Shown: positions 35,163 to 42,790 of the stretch, piece after piece
Layout: every line of letters starts with the position of its first letter
Position numbering within the stretch: the stretch's first letter is position 1
Origin: a virus
DNA length: 47,216 nucleotides
Virus record (IMG/VR): IMGVR_UViG_3300031702_000009
Span: 1-47,216 of that record
Strand: one strand, 5' to 3'
Notes under the pieces: model-generated
Told to the model about the DNA's origin: nothing
Databases searched by the model: none
Seen by the model: the letters and a program-made list of their open reading frames with translations, nothing else
Made by a program: the position numbers and the translations under genes

Positions 35163-36770
35163 TTAACGTTTTTGTTTAACACGAAACTTAATTGTACCAG
35201 TGTCTGCTGATGTTGAATTAAGTATCATGATTTCGATAGTTTCTTTTGTTGTATCCGAGTCAAGGTCTATATAGTTTGCTGAAAGTGATAAGTTCGTTTG
35301 ATAAGAAGCATCACCTACATAATCGTAATCGTCTCTAACTAATATGTTTTCATTTACTGAATCTAAAGTAATATTTAATATACCATTTCGGTAAGCCGCA
35401 ACTGCGGTGCTGTTATAAACATACTCAATTGTATATGATACATCTTTGTCACCTGGTAGTTTAAAGAAACGTAGTGCAGGGTCTTGTGTAACTACTGCTA
35501 ACTGGTCTTGGAAGTTTAGTTCGCTGTTACATGTACCGTCAATAATTGGAGTAAACTTACGATTTGTATATGTAGAATTATACGATAATAGTTCAAAACG
35601 TTTAAAGTAATCGGATATACTATCGTTACCAACACTAGTGTACTTAATAACTGGGTATGCACTTGCGGCTTCTGTGCCGTTTACGTTGCCTACATTATTA
35701 AATCTGTTGTTATTGCTTTGATTGTGTGTTCCGTGTTCAACCCATATTGCTTCTCGTGCAATTTCTTCAAAAGTACAATGACTAATATGATTCTTGCTTG
35801 GGCCAGTTAATTGGTTCGGTGCTCCAAGTACAGTGCCTTGTCCAAGTACAAATCCATATAAGTTTGTATCAAATACACAATTAGTAAACATATTATCAGT
35901 GATATCGTCATTTGAAAAGACTGGATAACTCCACTTAGTAAAGGTACAGTTTTCAAACTTATTGTTACTAACAGTTACAGTTGTAGATAAACTAATTGCA
36001 TTAATAGCCAGTTGACCTGCTATTGCCTGATCACCAACGCTCCACGGACCGTAAAATTTAATATCTCTAAACGTACTATCTTTAGTACTTTGTAATTCTA
36101 TTGCTGTATTAGCAGTAGTCTGCTTAATTGTCATGCCTTGCATTAAAATGCTTCTTGACTGGTTTGATGTTGCAGTTGTTGATTCAAGCGCCGGTGCACC
36201 TGGAGTAGACAAACTGTTAACCATTTTAAATGCTGTGTTAGTACTAGCATTAATTACAGTCTTATCCATGCCTGCACCAACAATTGAAGTGTAAGGAGGT
36301 ACAAAAATTATATTACTAATTGTGTACTCACCAGCATCAAGGTGCAGTGTTACTCTGCTTGAACTATTAGCTTTAGTTGCACTGTTTAGGAATAGTTGAT
36401 CAACTGCTCTTTGCAATGCAACAGTAACGTCACTTCCGTCGTTTAACACACCAAAGTCTTGCGCATTTACTACGTTGTCTAGTTTTGCTTGCAGTGTACG
36501 TTTAATAGGAGTAGTTGCGGATGCACCAGTTTGTAGTGCAGTATCCTTATAGGTATACGTGTTTGCAAATGTAAAAATGTTATCGTGCTCAGTAAGTATC
36601 TTACTATTGCCAACTGCTGGCGAGCCTTCCGATACACTACCGTTACCGATATACATCTCTTGGGTGTCAACTGCCCAGCCAATCTCTCCACTTGCTAATT
36701 GTGGGAGGCCTGAACCAGCGTTTTTCTGCCCTCTACGTACTTGAATCCTGGATATTTGAACAACAGCCAC
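35163..36770 (-). CDS. Tail fibre / tail spike with beta-helix domain
   Basis: 535 residues. The N-terminal 50 residues (ISRIQVRRGQ...LPQLASGEIGWAVDTQEMY IGNG) are the short repeat that caps many phage fibres. From about 95 (NAQDFGVLNDGSDVTVALQR) a pectate-lyase-like parallel beta-helix begins, with repeated N-x-F-x-N-C rungs (NNKFENCTF, NMFTNCVF, HISHCTFEE). The C-terminus is a small beta domain. It would recognise or degrade host surface polysaccharide. Late-type promoter upstream. Confidence 0.85.
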   Translation of the reverse strand: MAVVQISRIQVRRGQKNAGSGLPQLASGEIGWAVDTQEMYIGNGSVSEGSPAVGNSKILTEHDNIFTFANTYTYKDTALQTGASATTPIKRTLQAKLDNVVNAQDFGVLNDGSDVTVALQRAVDQLFLNSATKANSSSRVTLHLDAGEYTISNIIFVPPYTSIVGAGMDKTVINASTNTAFKMVNSLSTPGAPALESTTATSNQSRSILMQGMTIKQTTANTAIELQSTKDSTFRDIKFYGPWSVGDQAIAGQLAINAISLSTTVTVSNNKFENCTFTKWSYPVFSNDDITDNMFTNCVFDTNLYGFVLGQGTVLGAPNQLTGPSKNHISHCTFEEIAREAIWVEHGTHNQSNNNRFNNVGNVNGTEAASAYPVIKYTSVGNDSISDYFKRFELLSYNSTYTNRKFTPIIDGTCNSELNFQDQLAVVTQDPALRFFKLPGDKDVSYTIEYVYNSTAVAAYRNGILNITLDSVNENILVRDDYDYVGDASYQTNLSLSANYIDLDSDTTKETIEIMILNSTSADTGTIKFRVKQKR

Positions 36771-36795
36771 TATGTTTCTCCTAATTTATTATTAG

Positions 36796-36803
36796 TATTT
36801 ATC
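36796..36803 (-). promoter_or_regulatory. Late-type promoter GATAAATA
   Basis: Minus strand GATAAATA 26 bases upstream of the tail-fibre start. Confidence 0.5.
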
Positions 36804-36816
36804 GGAAGTGCCATCA

Positions 36817-37071
36817 TCAATTGCCTTCAATGTCTCTGAGTATCTTTCGATTCTCATTGTCGACATCGAGCTTTGCCATTTTCCAACAGTGGTTTAGACA
36901 TATTAATATGCAAGGTAGTATAATCAAAACACCAACCACAGTAAAGAATCCACGTTCATAAAATGTATCTGTATACTTGCCTAGTTCAAGTGTTGCAAGT
37001 ACATAGACAAACACACCAATTGGCGGTGCTAACTGACCCAAAAACTTTTTCCAAACTCTTGTATTACTCAT
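36817..37071 (-). CDS. Small two-pass membrane protein
   Basis: 84 residues from the ATG after AAGGAATAATAGT. Two membrane segments (APPIGVFVYVLATLELG, about 13-30, and FFTVVGVLIILPCILICLNH, about 42-61) and a charged tail. The topology fits a holin of the two-segment type, but other phage membrane proteins look the same. Confidence 0.6.
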   Translation of the reverse strand: MSNTRVWKKFLGQLAPPIGVFVYVLATLELGKYTDTFYERGFFTVVGVLIILPCILICLNHCWKMAKLDVDNENRKILRDIEGN

Positions 37072-37075
37072 ACTA

Positions 37076-37795
37076 TTATTCCTTGAGCTCACTGTAATAT
37101 TGATGTACACGTTCGTACCATTCGTTCTTCCACTCATTGTATTCATGTGGCCAAAGATCAAACTGTTGATATGTTTCGCCGCCTAGTGCCATGCCATCGT
37201 CACCGCGACTACACATAAAAATATGTCCTTGGCGAATGTTTGTACCAAAGTTTTCGTTGTGTGCTTCTGCGTATGCAACCATTTGTAAGTAGTAATCTTG
37301 TACCCACTCTAGTTTCTTAGGCTTGTTAGTTTGCTTAAAGTCCATAATACAAGGTTCGCCCTTGTATTGTCCTACTAAGTCACACATACCTGCATACAAC
37401 TTTGGTACGTAAAGTGCTACTTCACTACCCCAAATCTCATCAACGTTTACCATAGCTGTGTCACGTATAACTTCAGCCATACGATGCGCTTTGATAGCAA
37501 ACGGATTGCTTCCTGGAGTCGGTAACTCGCCGTAGTCAACATAGTCTTCTAGATACTTGTGCATCCGTGTGCCTACACCACTTGCTTCAGTTACAATTTC
37601 TTGTGCTTTCTTTTCACCAACACGTCTCTTCCAAGCTATAAGGTGTGACATATCTTTAGTTGCACTAAGGATTGTTGTTACACTAGCAACAGCACCGCCA
37701 TCGGGTGTCATGTACTTACGCTTGCCTGTTACTGCATCAGTCTTACGAGATATCTTTTGGTAATCAAACTTACCTTCCATTATTAAACTAGCCAT
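37076..37795 (-). CDS. RecB/Cas4-like PD-(D/E)xK exonuclease
   Basis: 239 residues. GVGTRMHKYLEDY (motif of the helix that places the first acidic residue), YAGMCDLVG (Asp), PCIMDFKQTNKPKK (D-x-K) and DYYLQMVAYA (QxxxY) appear in the correct order for RecB-type exonucleases. Comparable phage proteins act in replication and recombination. The stop lies five bases before the next gene's start, and it overlaps the preceding NifU-like gene by one base (TAATG). Confidence 0.85.
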   Translation of the reverse strand: MASLIMEGKFDYQKISRKTDAVTGKRKYMTPDGGAVASVTTILSATKDMSHLIAWKRRVGEKKAQEIVTEASGVGTRMHKYLEDYVDYGELPTPGSNPFAIKAHRMAEVIRDTAMVNVDEIWGSEVALYVPKLYAGMCDLVGQYKGEPCIMDFKQTNKPKKLEWVQDYYLQMVAYAEAHNENFGTNIRQGHIFMCSRGDDGMALGGETYQQFDLWPHEYNEWKNEWYERVHQYYSELKE

Positions 37796-38181
37796 TATAC
37801 TGCTCCGTCATCTTTGTCTGTAGCAATCATGTCAGTAGGTTGATAATCCTGACTGTCATGATAATCCTGGCTTGGTTCAAATCTACTGTAGTCATTCATA
37901 TCAAAGTCGTTGTAGTATGGCTGGACATTACTAACTCCGTCTTCTGCATCTACAGTTGTTACTTCTGGAACATAATGTTTAATCATTTGCTCTACACCTT
38001 GTCTAAGGGTAGCAGTACTACCAGCACAACCGGAGCATGCGCCGCCTAGTTCTAATAGTAAGTGTCCGTCTGTATATGATGTGAATTCAATAGTACCGCC
38101 GTGACCGGCGACCGCAGGTTTAACTTGCTCTTCAATTAATTCTTTGATTTGTGTGATGATATCATCATCTGTTCTAGCCAT
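37795..38181 (-). CDS. NifU C-terminal domain Fe-S carrier (NfuA-like)
   Basis: 128 residues. Residues 8-75 form the Nfu domain: VKPAVAGHGGTIEF and GACSGCAGSTATLRQGVEQM with the CxxC (Cys49, Cys52) that binds a [4Fe-4S] cluster. The remainder is an acidic, Tyr/Asp-rich disordered tail. The A-type scaffold domain of host NfuA is absent. It can deliver clusters to Fe-S enzymes. Coupled to the exonuclease gene; some RecB-type nucleases carry a cluster, but this one shows no obvious cluster Cys. Confidence 0.88.
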   Translation of the reverse strand: MARTDDDIITQIKELIEEQVKPAVAGHGGTIEFTSYTDGHLLLELGGACSGCAGSTATLRQGVEQMIKHYVPEVTTVDAEDGVSNVQPYYNDFDMNDYSRFEPSQDYHDSQDYQPTDMIATDKDDGAV

Positions 38182-38206
38182 ATATTGTCGCTCCTAATTA
38201 GTTATT

Positions 38207-38235
38207 AGTATAACAGAGAATTAGGAGCGTGTCAA
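38207..38235 (-). promoter_or_regulatory. Sigma-70-type promoter
   Basis: Minus strand TTGACA, 17-base spacer, TATACT, upstream of the NifU-like gene. Confidence 0.82.
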
Positions 38236-38239
38236 GTTT

Positions 38240-38557
38240 TTATATGCCAGTATTTGCAGTAGTTGCTGATTTAGCCATGTTAGCTACTGTGTTATCGCCT
38301 TTAGCATCTGCTGTAGGTGCATCGTTGCCGCTGCCAAACTCAATGTGATCTTTGTCAAAGTTTGCAATCAATGAGGCAAGACCTTCGTCTGCATCATAGG
38401 CTGCTTTGAATACTTCGTAGTTAAATTGTACTTGGAGGGCATTCTGCATTATCAAATCTAGCTCATCGAACGTATAATCTTTACGTTCGTTGTTCGATAA
38501 TACTTTAAGAACTTTGTAGAGTTTGTCTGTACTTACAGACTCAGTTACTTCTTTTTT
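38240..38557 (-). CDS. C-terminal extension reached by -1 frameshift (or separate small gene from about 38449)
   Basis: This frame opens exactly at the A-run at the end of the upstream gene (a stop lies just before it) and runs 105 codons to TAA at 38240. No ATG, GTG or TTG with a ribosome-binding site occurs in its first 30 codons. The translated product stays protein-like throughout: STDKLYKVLKVLSNNERKDY, FDELDLIMQNALQVQFNYEV, then an acidic, Ala/Thr-rich end. A -1 slip at A-AAA-AAG would fuse it to the 262-residue protein at 38545-39333, giving about 364 residues. If not fused, a minimal gene could start at the TTG or ATG near 38449-38455 (69-71 residues). Confidence 0.6.
   Translation of the reverse strand, partial: KKEVTESVSTDKLYKVLKVLSNNERKDYTFDELDLIMQNALQVQFNYEVFKAAYDADEGLASLIANFDKDHIEFGSGNDAPTADAKGDNTVANMAKSATTANTGI
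38525..38557 (-). promoter_or_regulatory. Putative -1 ribosomal frameshift signal
   Basis: Slippery heptamer A-AAA-AAG (38557-38551 on the minus strand) stands in the zero frame of the upstream gene, one codon before its stop (AAG TAA). Ten bases downstream a hairpin GTCTGT-AAGT-ACAGAC (6 bp) follows. Layout and heptamer match the dnaX-type -1 frameshift element. Confidence 0.6.
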
Positions 38558-39333
38558 TTAGACAGTACTTGCCCAAGTTTACGTGAACGCTCAATTGACT
38601 CACGTTGTGGTCGACCTGCAGGCTCTTCGCCTCCAGCTGCCGGAGCACTTGCGCCCATGCCATCGTCCATGTCTGCCATTGCATCACCGTCATCCATGTC
38701 GTCAGTTGGTTCCATTGCTGGCTCTTCCATATCCATGTCTGGCTCTTCTGCGCCCATAGTATCTACTGGCTCGCCTTCGCCTGTTAGCATGCCTACGCCG
38801 CCTGTTAGTGCAATACGTGTCACTTCCATCTCAGCATATAATGCATCAAGAGCTGGCTTAATTGAAGCTGTAAATGCTTCTGCTGTCTCTGATCCCATTT
38901 CGTCTCTAATAGCGTCGGCTAGTTCTAACATAGACTCTGACTGCATTTCTGCTGTGTCTTCCATCCAACCTGTTAGCTTGTCTACCATATCCTTTGAAGC
39001 CATTACTAACTGTGCTTTGTCTTCTTCGCCTTCAGTTACTATTGTTTCAGCAAGATCTTCTGCTGTTGGGATGCCTTTTTCGTCAGCACGTTCAATGATA
39101 GCTTGGTTCAAAACGTCTAGGAACAGTTTTGACTTCTGATAGCTTTCAGTGTGTACTGCGTTGAAACTTTCATTAGTTTCAATATCTCGTACTTGTGAAC
39201 GCAACTTGTTACGTGCATCTTCTAGCTGTTCAAAGTTGAACTTCTCTAAGTCAAGGTTAGTTCCAAATTTCTGAGCAAGACTTTCGTTTAGTGTTGCTGA
39301 TGTTATCTTCTTTGATATTTCTCTAATGTTCAT
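38545..39333 (-). CDS. Late virion or assembly protein with acidic, Met/Asp-rich tail
   Basis: 262 residues. The N-terminal two thirds are helical (LEKFNFEQLEDARNKLRSQV, ESYQKSKLFLDVLNQAI), in the style of prohead-core or virion proteins of T4-like marine phages. The C-terminal third has acidic low-complexity (DMDMEEP, DDMDDGDAMADMDDG), then a basic end (RSRKLGQVLSKKKK). It is preceded by a late-type promoter (39373-39380). The A-run coding for the KKKK end forms a possible -1 frameshift site that would replace the tail. Confidence 0.65.
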   Translation of the reverse strand: MNIREISKKITSATLNESLAQKFGTNLDLEKFNFEQLEDARNKLRSQVRDIETNESFNAVHTESYQKSKLFLDVLNQAIIERADEKGIPTAEDLAETIVTEGEEDKAQLVMASKDMVDKLTGWMEDTAEMQSESMLELADAIRDEMGSETAEAFTASIKPALDALYAEMEVTRIALTGGVGMLTGEGEPVDTMGAEEPDMDMEEPAMEPTDDMDDGDAMADMDDGMGASAPAAGGEEPAGRPQRESIERSRKLGQVLSKKKK

Positions 39334-39372
39334 TTTTCAATTTTCCTAGTATTGCTATTAGTTTGTTACTAT

Positions 39373-39380
39373 TATTTATC
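39373..39380 (-). promoter_or_regulatory. Late-type promoter GATAAATA
   Basis: Minus strand GATAAATA 40 bases upstream of the start at 39333. Confidence 0.5.
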
Positions 39381-39382
39381 AT

Positions 39383-39805
39383 TTAACAGTATATATAGTT
39401 ATCCAAAAGGGAACATGCTTGCTCCGTTCTCGAGAGTGCAACATCTAATCTAATAGATAACACATCTTTTCTAAAATCATCGTTACTCTTTTCATAACTG
39501 TTTTTAAAGTATACTGAGTCCATATAGTTCTTTTCTATAACTTTATCAATCTTTAAAATATCGTCTGAAGCATCTTGTTTATTGTCTACTACATTCTTAG
39601 CTAATGCAATTGCACTTGCTTTACTAAATGTGTGCCCAGCTTGTTTGTTAAGCTCGGTGTTATATACCAAGTAGCCGTGTTTGCTTTTACGGATTACCAT
39701 TTTGCCTATGCGAATGCTATTCCCTTTAACATATGGAAAAGGAAAATCTTCGAAGCTTTTGTTAATAATAGCTTCTAGCTCATTTATTAGTAATTTGTTG
39801 TCCAT
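39383..39805 (-). CDS. Hypothetical phage protein
   Basis: 140 residues, mixed alpha/beta. YVKGNSIRIGKMVIRKSKHG and GYLVYNTELNKQAGHTFSKA suggest a small beta domain, followed by a helical C-terminus. It overlaps the preceding gene by 26 bases. Member of the run 46246-39383 of probable virion and assembly genes. Confidence 0.65.
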   Translation of the reverse strand: MDNKLLINELEAIINKSFEDFPFPYVKGNSIRIGKMVIRKSKHGYLVYNTELNKQAGHTFSKASAIALAKNVVDNKQDASDDILKIDKVIEKNYMDSVYFKNSYEKSNDDFRKDVLSIRLDVALSRTEQACSLLDNYIYC

Positions 39806-39998
39806 TTTGTGTTACCAGAGTATACCCATTGTTGTGTACTTTACTTACTAAACTCTTGCGTATGAGATTGTTCATTATGGTTTGATCTCGCTCGTCAAAA
39901 CTCTCTAAAGGCATTGCTCCTTTAATAGAATTATAAAGCTTCTTCTCCTCATTACTCATTGCAATTGTAAACTCTGATATCAGATCATTGATTTTCAT
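39780..39998 (-). CDS. Small hypothetical protein, winged-helix-like
   Basis: 72 residues: two or three helices (EEKKLYNSIKGAM, DQTIMNNLIRKSLV), then a beta hairpin (NGYTLVTQNGQQI), an order seen in small winged-helix proteins. Coupled by ATGA to the preceding gene. Confidence 0.6.
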   Translation of the reverse strand: MKINDLISEFTIAMSNEEKKLYNSIKGAMPLESFDERDQTIMNNLIRKSLVSKVHNNGYTLVTQNGQQITNK

Positions 39999-40447
39999 GA
40001 ACTTTGGTTCCCTATTGTGCCGTTTGGTCCGCCGCCGCTATCGCCCTGGAGACCTTTTACAATAGTATCAATATCTGCTTTTTTGTATGTTAATTTCTCT
40101 GGCTCTTCAGGAGCCTTAGATGCGTCTGGATTAATAAGAGTTACTTCATCACCTTGCACATCATCAATTTCAAATTCTGCTTCTTGACCGCCTTTTGTTG
40201 GCATTGGGATAGAAGATCCCTTTTTAACTAACTGTTTGTTAAGTGTGTCATTTGCTTTGTTAGCTACTTTAGAAGCTACGCTAGAACCTACTGCGGCAAG
40301 TTTTTTGCCTACTGTACTTCCTGCAACTGCTTTAACTGCTGACTTGCCAACGTTGGCCGCCCCTCTAGCTACTGCTCCTGCAATGGCTGGAAGAACTTCG
40401 TCTGTACGGTTTTCAACTTTTTCAATTTTGAATTCACTGTATCTCAT
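39995..40447 (-). CDS. Phage protein of the MRYxEFK group
   Basis: 150 residues. The start MRYSEFKIEKVEN matches the N-terminus of the proteins at 14699 (MRYQEFK) and 43639 (MRFVEFK), perhaps a shared targeting or processing signal. An Ala/Val/Lys-rich, helical region (IAGAVARGAANVGKSAVKAV) and an acidic C-terminus follow. It overlaps both neighbours by ATGA. Role unknown, probably virion or core. Confidence 0.6.
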   Translation of the reverse strand: MRYSEFKIEKVENRTDEVLPAIAGAVARGAANVGKSAVKAVAGSTVGKKLAAVGSSVASKVANKANDTLNKQLVKKGSSIPMPTKGGQEAEFEIDDVQGDEVTLINPDASKAPEEPEKLTYKKADIDTIVKGLQGDSGGGPNGTIGNQSS

Positions 40448-40776
40448 ATCTTCTTCCTTCCTTTTGCAAATCTTCTCTTCGGACGTTTATTAATACGTGA
40501 CAAACGTTTCGAAGCTGAATTTGTTCTTTTGGTCTTTGCTGTAGCAATTTTAATCTTACTACCTTTTGATCGTTTTGTTTTCTTTAGTGTTACTCGAGCT
40601 TTTTGATTAATAGGAGCATTACATGTAGCCGCTTTGGCAACAATACGTCCTTTACGTTGCCCACTAGTACAACGGAACTTACGAACTTGTTTGCTTCCGC
40701 TTCTACTCCAAATAGGAGTTGCGCCTTCAACTGTTAACGGTTCCCAGTCGGTACTTATAAGCTCTCGCAAGTTCAT
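40444..40776 (-). CDS. Highly basic paralogue A
   Basis: 110 residues, over a third Lys/Arg. WSRSGSKQVRKFRCTSGQRK, then GRIVAKAATC and KARVTLKKTKRSKGSK align along the whole length with the next gene (40773-41090), so the pair arose by tandem duplication. Two conserved Cys. The charge suggests a DNA-binding or DNA-condensing protein packaged with the genome (inference). Confidence 0.7.
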   Translation of the reverse strand: MNLRELISTDWEPLTVEGATPIWSRSGSKQVRKFRCTSGQRKGRIVAKAATCNAPINQKARVTLKKTKRSKGSKIKIATAKTKRTNSASKRLSRINKRPKRRFAKGRKKI

Positions 40777-41090
40777 CTGCGTCTACTGCTCTTGTTCATT
40801 GCTTGTACTCTGCGACTAGCTGGATTCTGCCTCTTAGTACGTTTTGCTTTACGGATCATTCGCTTGCCTAATCTAGCTTTAGTCTTTTTAAGTGTAAGTC
40901 TAGCTTTCATATTAGGTGCGGCAAAACATGATGCTGGAGTTGCTACAATCCTGCCATGTCGTTTGCCACCTGAACATCGATACTTACGGACTACCTTTTT
41001 TCCATTACGGGCCCATACTTGTTTCTCTCCAATAAGCTCGTCATTGGATTCAATAGGTGGTGTTGATGTGTATAACTCTCTTAATAACAT
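40773..41090 (-). CDS. Highly basic paralogue B
   Basis: 105 residues. WARNGKKVVRKYRCSGGKRH, GRIVATPASC and KARLTLKKTKARLGKRM match the neighbouring paralogue. The C-terminus is nearly all Lys/Arg (NPASRRVQAMNKSSRRR). A GCTAAATA late-type element sits only six bases before the ATG and there is no good ribosome-binding site, hinting at a leaderless or downstream start. Confidence 0.7.
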   Translation of the reverse strand: MLLRELYTSTPPIESNDELIGEKQVWARNGKKVVRKYRCSGGKRHGRIVATPASCFAAPNMKARLTLKKTKARLGKRMIRKAKRTKRQNPASRRVQAMNKSSRRR

Positions 41091-41106
41091 ACAACTATTT
41101 AGCGTT

Positions 41107-41337
41107 TTAGTTAAATTGAATTAATATTACGACTATAGTTGAAAGCAAGCCAGCTACGATAGTGCCTGCTGTTCCTATTAGTACTTTCATCATCGCTTTG
41201 TTGCCATGGATGATATCTGTGTGGATGTGCTCTACCTTGGTCTCGATCTTCAACATACGGCCGTCGAGTGCGTTATACCGTTGTTCGCACAAATCAACGT
41301 GTGCTTCGAGATTTTTCTTTTCTAAGGCAGTTGCCAT
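41107..41337 (-). CDS. XhlA-like small membrane protein
   Basis: 76 residues. A coiled-coil N-terminal half (LEAHVDLCEQRYNALDGRML, KIETKVEHIHTDI) and one C-terminal membrane segment (VLIGTAGTIVAGLLSTIVVI) reproduce the hemolysin XhlA layout of small phage membrane proteins. Late promoter TATAAATA at 41420-41427. Confidence 0.65.
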   Translation of the reverse strand: MATALEKKNLEAHVDLCEQRYNALDGRMLKIETKVEHIHTDIIHGNKAMMKVLIGTAGTIVAGLLSTIVVILIQFN

Positions 41338-41419
41338 TATGTCTTTTCCTTTGTTTAACGTTACCCGGAGCCTAGATATAAGATGTAATAGAGATGTTGT
41401 GTTTGCCTGTTCTAATTAA

Positions 41420-41427
41420 TATTTATA
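41420..41427 (-). promoter_or_regulatory. T4-like late promoter TATAAATA
   Basis: Perfect element on the minus strand, 83 bases upstream of the start at 41337. Confidence 0.6.
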
Positions 41428-41430
41428 CAA

Positions 41431-41832
41431 CTAGAATATGGTATTATCTACTACTTTAAAGATTATGTTCTTATACAACGGATCGTTGGTTCTAAATACA
41501 CTAGTGTCTACAAGTTCAGTTTCGCTAAGTCCATAAATAATCGGAACTAAGTTTAAATCGTCTGCTAATATTTCAACGTTATCAGTTGCCTGACTGTTGA
41601 ATAGCAATTGAATACTCCATACATTATGGTTGCCTGTGAACGCACTACCAAACTTTCCAGTAACATCAACCTCTTGCCTAGACACTTCAGTAACAAGCTC
41701 GTAGTTACTGCGCAATCCTATTGTTTGCATGAGTGTCATGTAGTTTTGTTGTTGACTGTAAAGTAGTTTATCACTACCTTTACGGGCGTTAGTTTCAGTT
41801 ATATCTATTAATGTATGTATTACAATTTGCAT
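41431..41832 (-). CDS. Hypothetical virion-type protein
   Basis: 133 residues, beta-rich (MQIVIHTLIDITETN, GNHNVWSIQLLFNSQ, DDLNLVPIIYGL). No recognised motif. It lies between the terminator at 41852-41880 and the late promoter at 41420-41427. An AATAAATA stands six bases before the ATG, with no ribosome-binding site between. Confidence 0.6.
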   Translation of the reverse strand: MQIVIHTLIDITETNARKGSDKLLYSQQQNYMTLMQTIGLRSNYELVTEVSRQEVDVTGKFGSAFTGNHNVWSIQLLFNSQATDNVEILADDLNLVPIIYGLSETELVDTSVFRTNDPLYKNIIFKVVDNTIF

Positions 41833-41851
41833 ATAGATATTTATTAGTCAT

Positions 41852-41880
41852 AAAAAAAGACCCACTGTAAAGTGAGTCTT
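41852..41880 (-). terminator. Rho-independent terminator
   Basis: Ten-pair stem AAGACTCACT/AGTGGGTCTT (one G-U) with a 4-base loop, then seven T on the minus strand. It closes the gene at 41919-42284. Confidence 0.87.
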
Positions 41881-41918
41881 TAGTGTGACCGTAGTCACGA
41901 TACCTAAGGTAGGTTCTT

Positions 41919-42284
41919 TTATTTGAAGGTTAGCTGATCTGCTACTTCAACAATTGTATCTGTACCGACACCAGCTAATGCTTCTACTGCTACTGCAATA
42001 GATGCCGGTGAATGGTTGTTATGATCAAATACTAATGCCATAATTCCTGCTGTACCTGTTGCAGTGAATGATGCAACTGCACCAGTTCCGCCGACAATAA
42101 GTTCTACAATTTGGTTAGCTTCGCCTGCGGCATCGCCGTCTGCGGCTCTAAGGTCAACTGCTGTATTATTTCCGTCGCTTGTTGAACGAACAGTTAGTTT
42201 ATAAAAAGCTATGTCCATTCCGTGTGTTCTTACAGATCCAGTTACGTAGTTACCGAACCCGTTTGTTTTTGTTAATCCTGCCAT
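41919..42284 (-). CDS. Small virion-type protein, MAG family
   Basis: 121 residues. Starts MAGLTKTNGFGNYVTGS, beta-rich, Ala/Thr/Gly-rich. It shares the start pattern and the segment VDLRA with the protein at 1106-1492 (VVDLRAEDD against AVDLRAADG). A single-gene unit between two terminators. Probably a late structural or decoration protein. Confidence 0.7.
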   Translation of the reverse strand: MAGLTKTNGFGNYVTGSVRTHGMDIAFYKLTVRSTSDGNNTAVDLRAADGDAAGEANQIVELIVGGTGAVASFTATGTAGIMALVFDHNNHSPASIAVAVEALAGVGTDTIVEVADQLTFK

Positions 42285-42300
42285 GTCAAATGACTCCTTT

Positions 42301-42331
42301 AAAAAAAAAGGGTAACAAATAAATGTTACCC
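42301..42331 (-). terminator. Rho-independent terminator
   Basis: GGGTAACA/TGTTACCC, 8 bp, 6-base loop, then nine T on the minus strand. It closes the gene at 42356-42691. Confidence 0.87.
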
Positions 42332-42355
42332 CTTTGTTGTGCTATAAACTAATTT

Positions 42356-42691
42356 TTAATCTACAAATGTAGCAACTAGTGTTGCTGTGATACCAGTTGA
42401 ACCTGTACCAAAGTTAGACGCCATTGTTGCTACGCCTGTACCTTGAATTGCAACTTGTACTGCATCAGTTGTTCCGCCTGTGAAAACACCCGATTCAGTT
42501 AATACACTAATACCAGCAATGGTATGTGCATCGTTTGTTCCTGCAACATCAGTATGTGATAGATACTGTATAGCCGCATCAAGTTCTGCTTGTGTCATGT
42601 TTGACTTTGCTAAGTTAATAATACGTGTCTGCGGGCCTAAACCGTTTCCTGCAAATACATCATAATTAGTTCCAAATCCTATTCCTGCCAT
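42356..42691 (-). CDS. Small virion-type protein, MAG family
   Basis: 111 residues. Starts MAGIGFGTNYDVFAGNGLG. The segment IIN...LAKSNMTQAELDAAIQYL is helical and the rest is Gly/Thr/Val-rich beta. It stands alone between a late-type promoter (42750-42757) and its own terminator. Related in style, less in sequence, to the proteins at 1106 and 41919. Confidence 0.68.
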   Translation of the reverse strand: MAGIGFGTNYDVFAGNGLGPQTRIINLAKSNMTQAELDAAIQYLSHTDVAGTNDAHTIAGISVLTESGVFTGGTTDAVQVAIQGTGVATMASNFGTGSTGITATLVATFVD

Positions 42692-42749
42692 TTTATTTCT
42701 CCTATAATCTTAAATGGACATACTCATTACTCTATGAGTTTGTTATAAG

Positions 42750-42757
42750 TATTTAGC
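42750..42757 (-). promoter_or_regulatory. Late-type promoter GCTAAATA
   Basis: Minus strand GCTAAATA, 59 bases upstream of the start at 42691. Confidence 0.45.
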
Positions 42758-42765
42758 CAATTGCA

Positions 42766-42790
42766 TAAAAACACCGACTTATCGGGTCTT
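42766..42790 (-). terminator. Rho-independent terminator overlapping a stop codon
   Basis: Minus strand ACC(C)GA-TAAG-TCGGT short stem followed by GTTTTTATG. The hairpin contains the stop codon of the gene at 42779-43642, ending the transcript of 46246-42779. Confidence 0.65.

Noticed and set aside
38657-39139. Plus-strand Ser-rich frame of 160 codons
   Set aside because: Antisense of the Asp/Met/Glu-rich tail of the late gene at 38545-39333.
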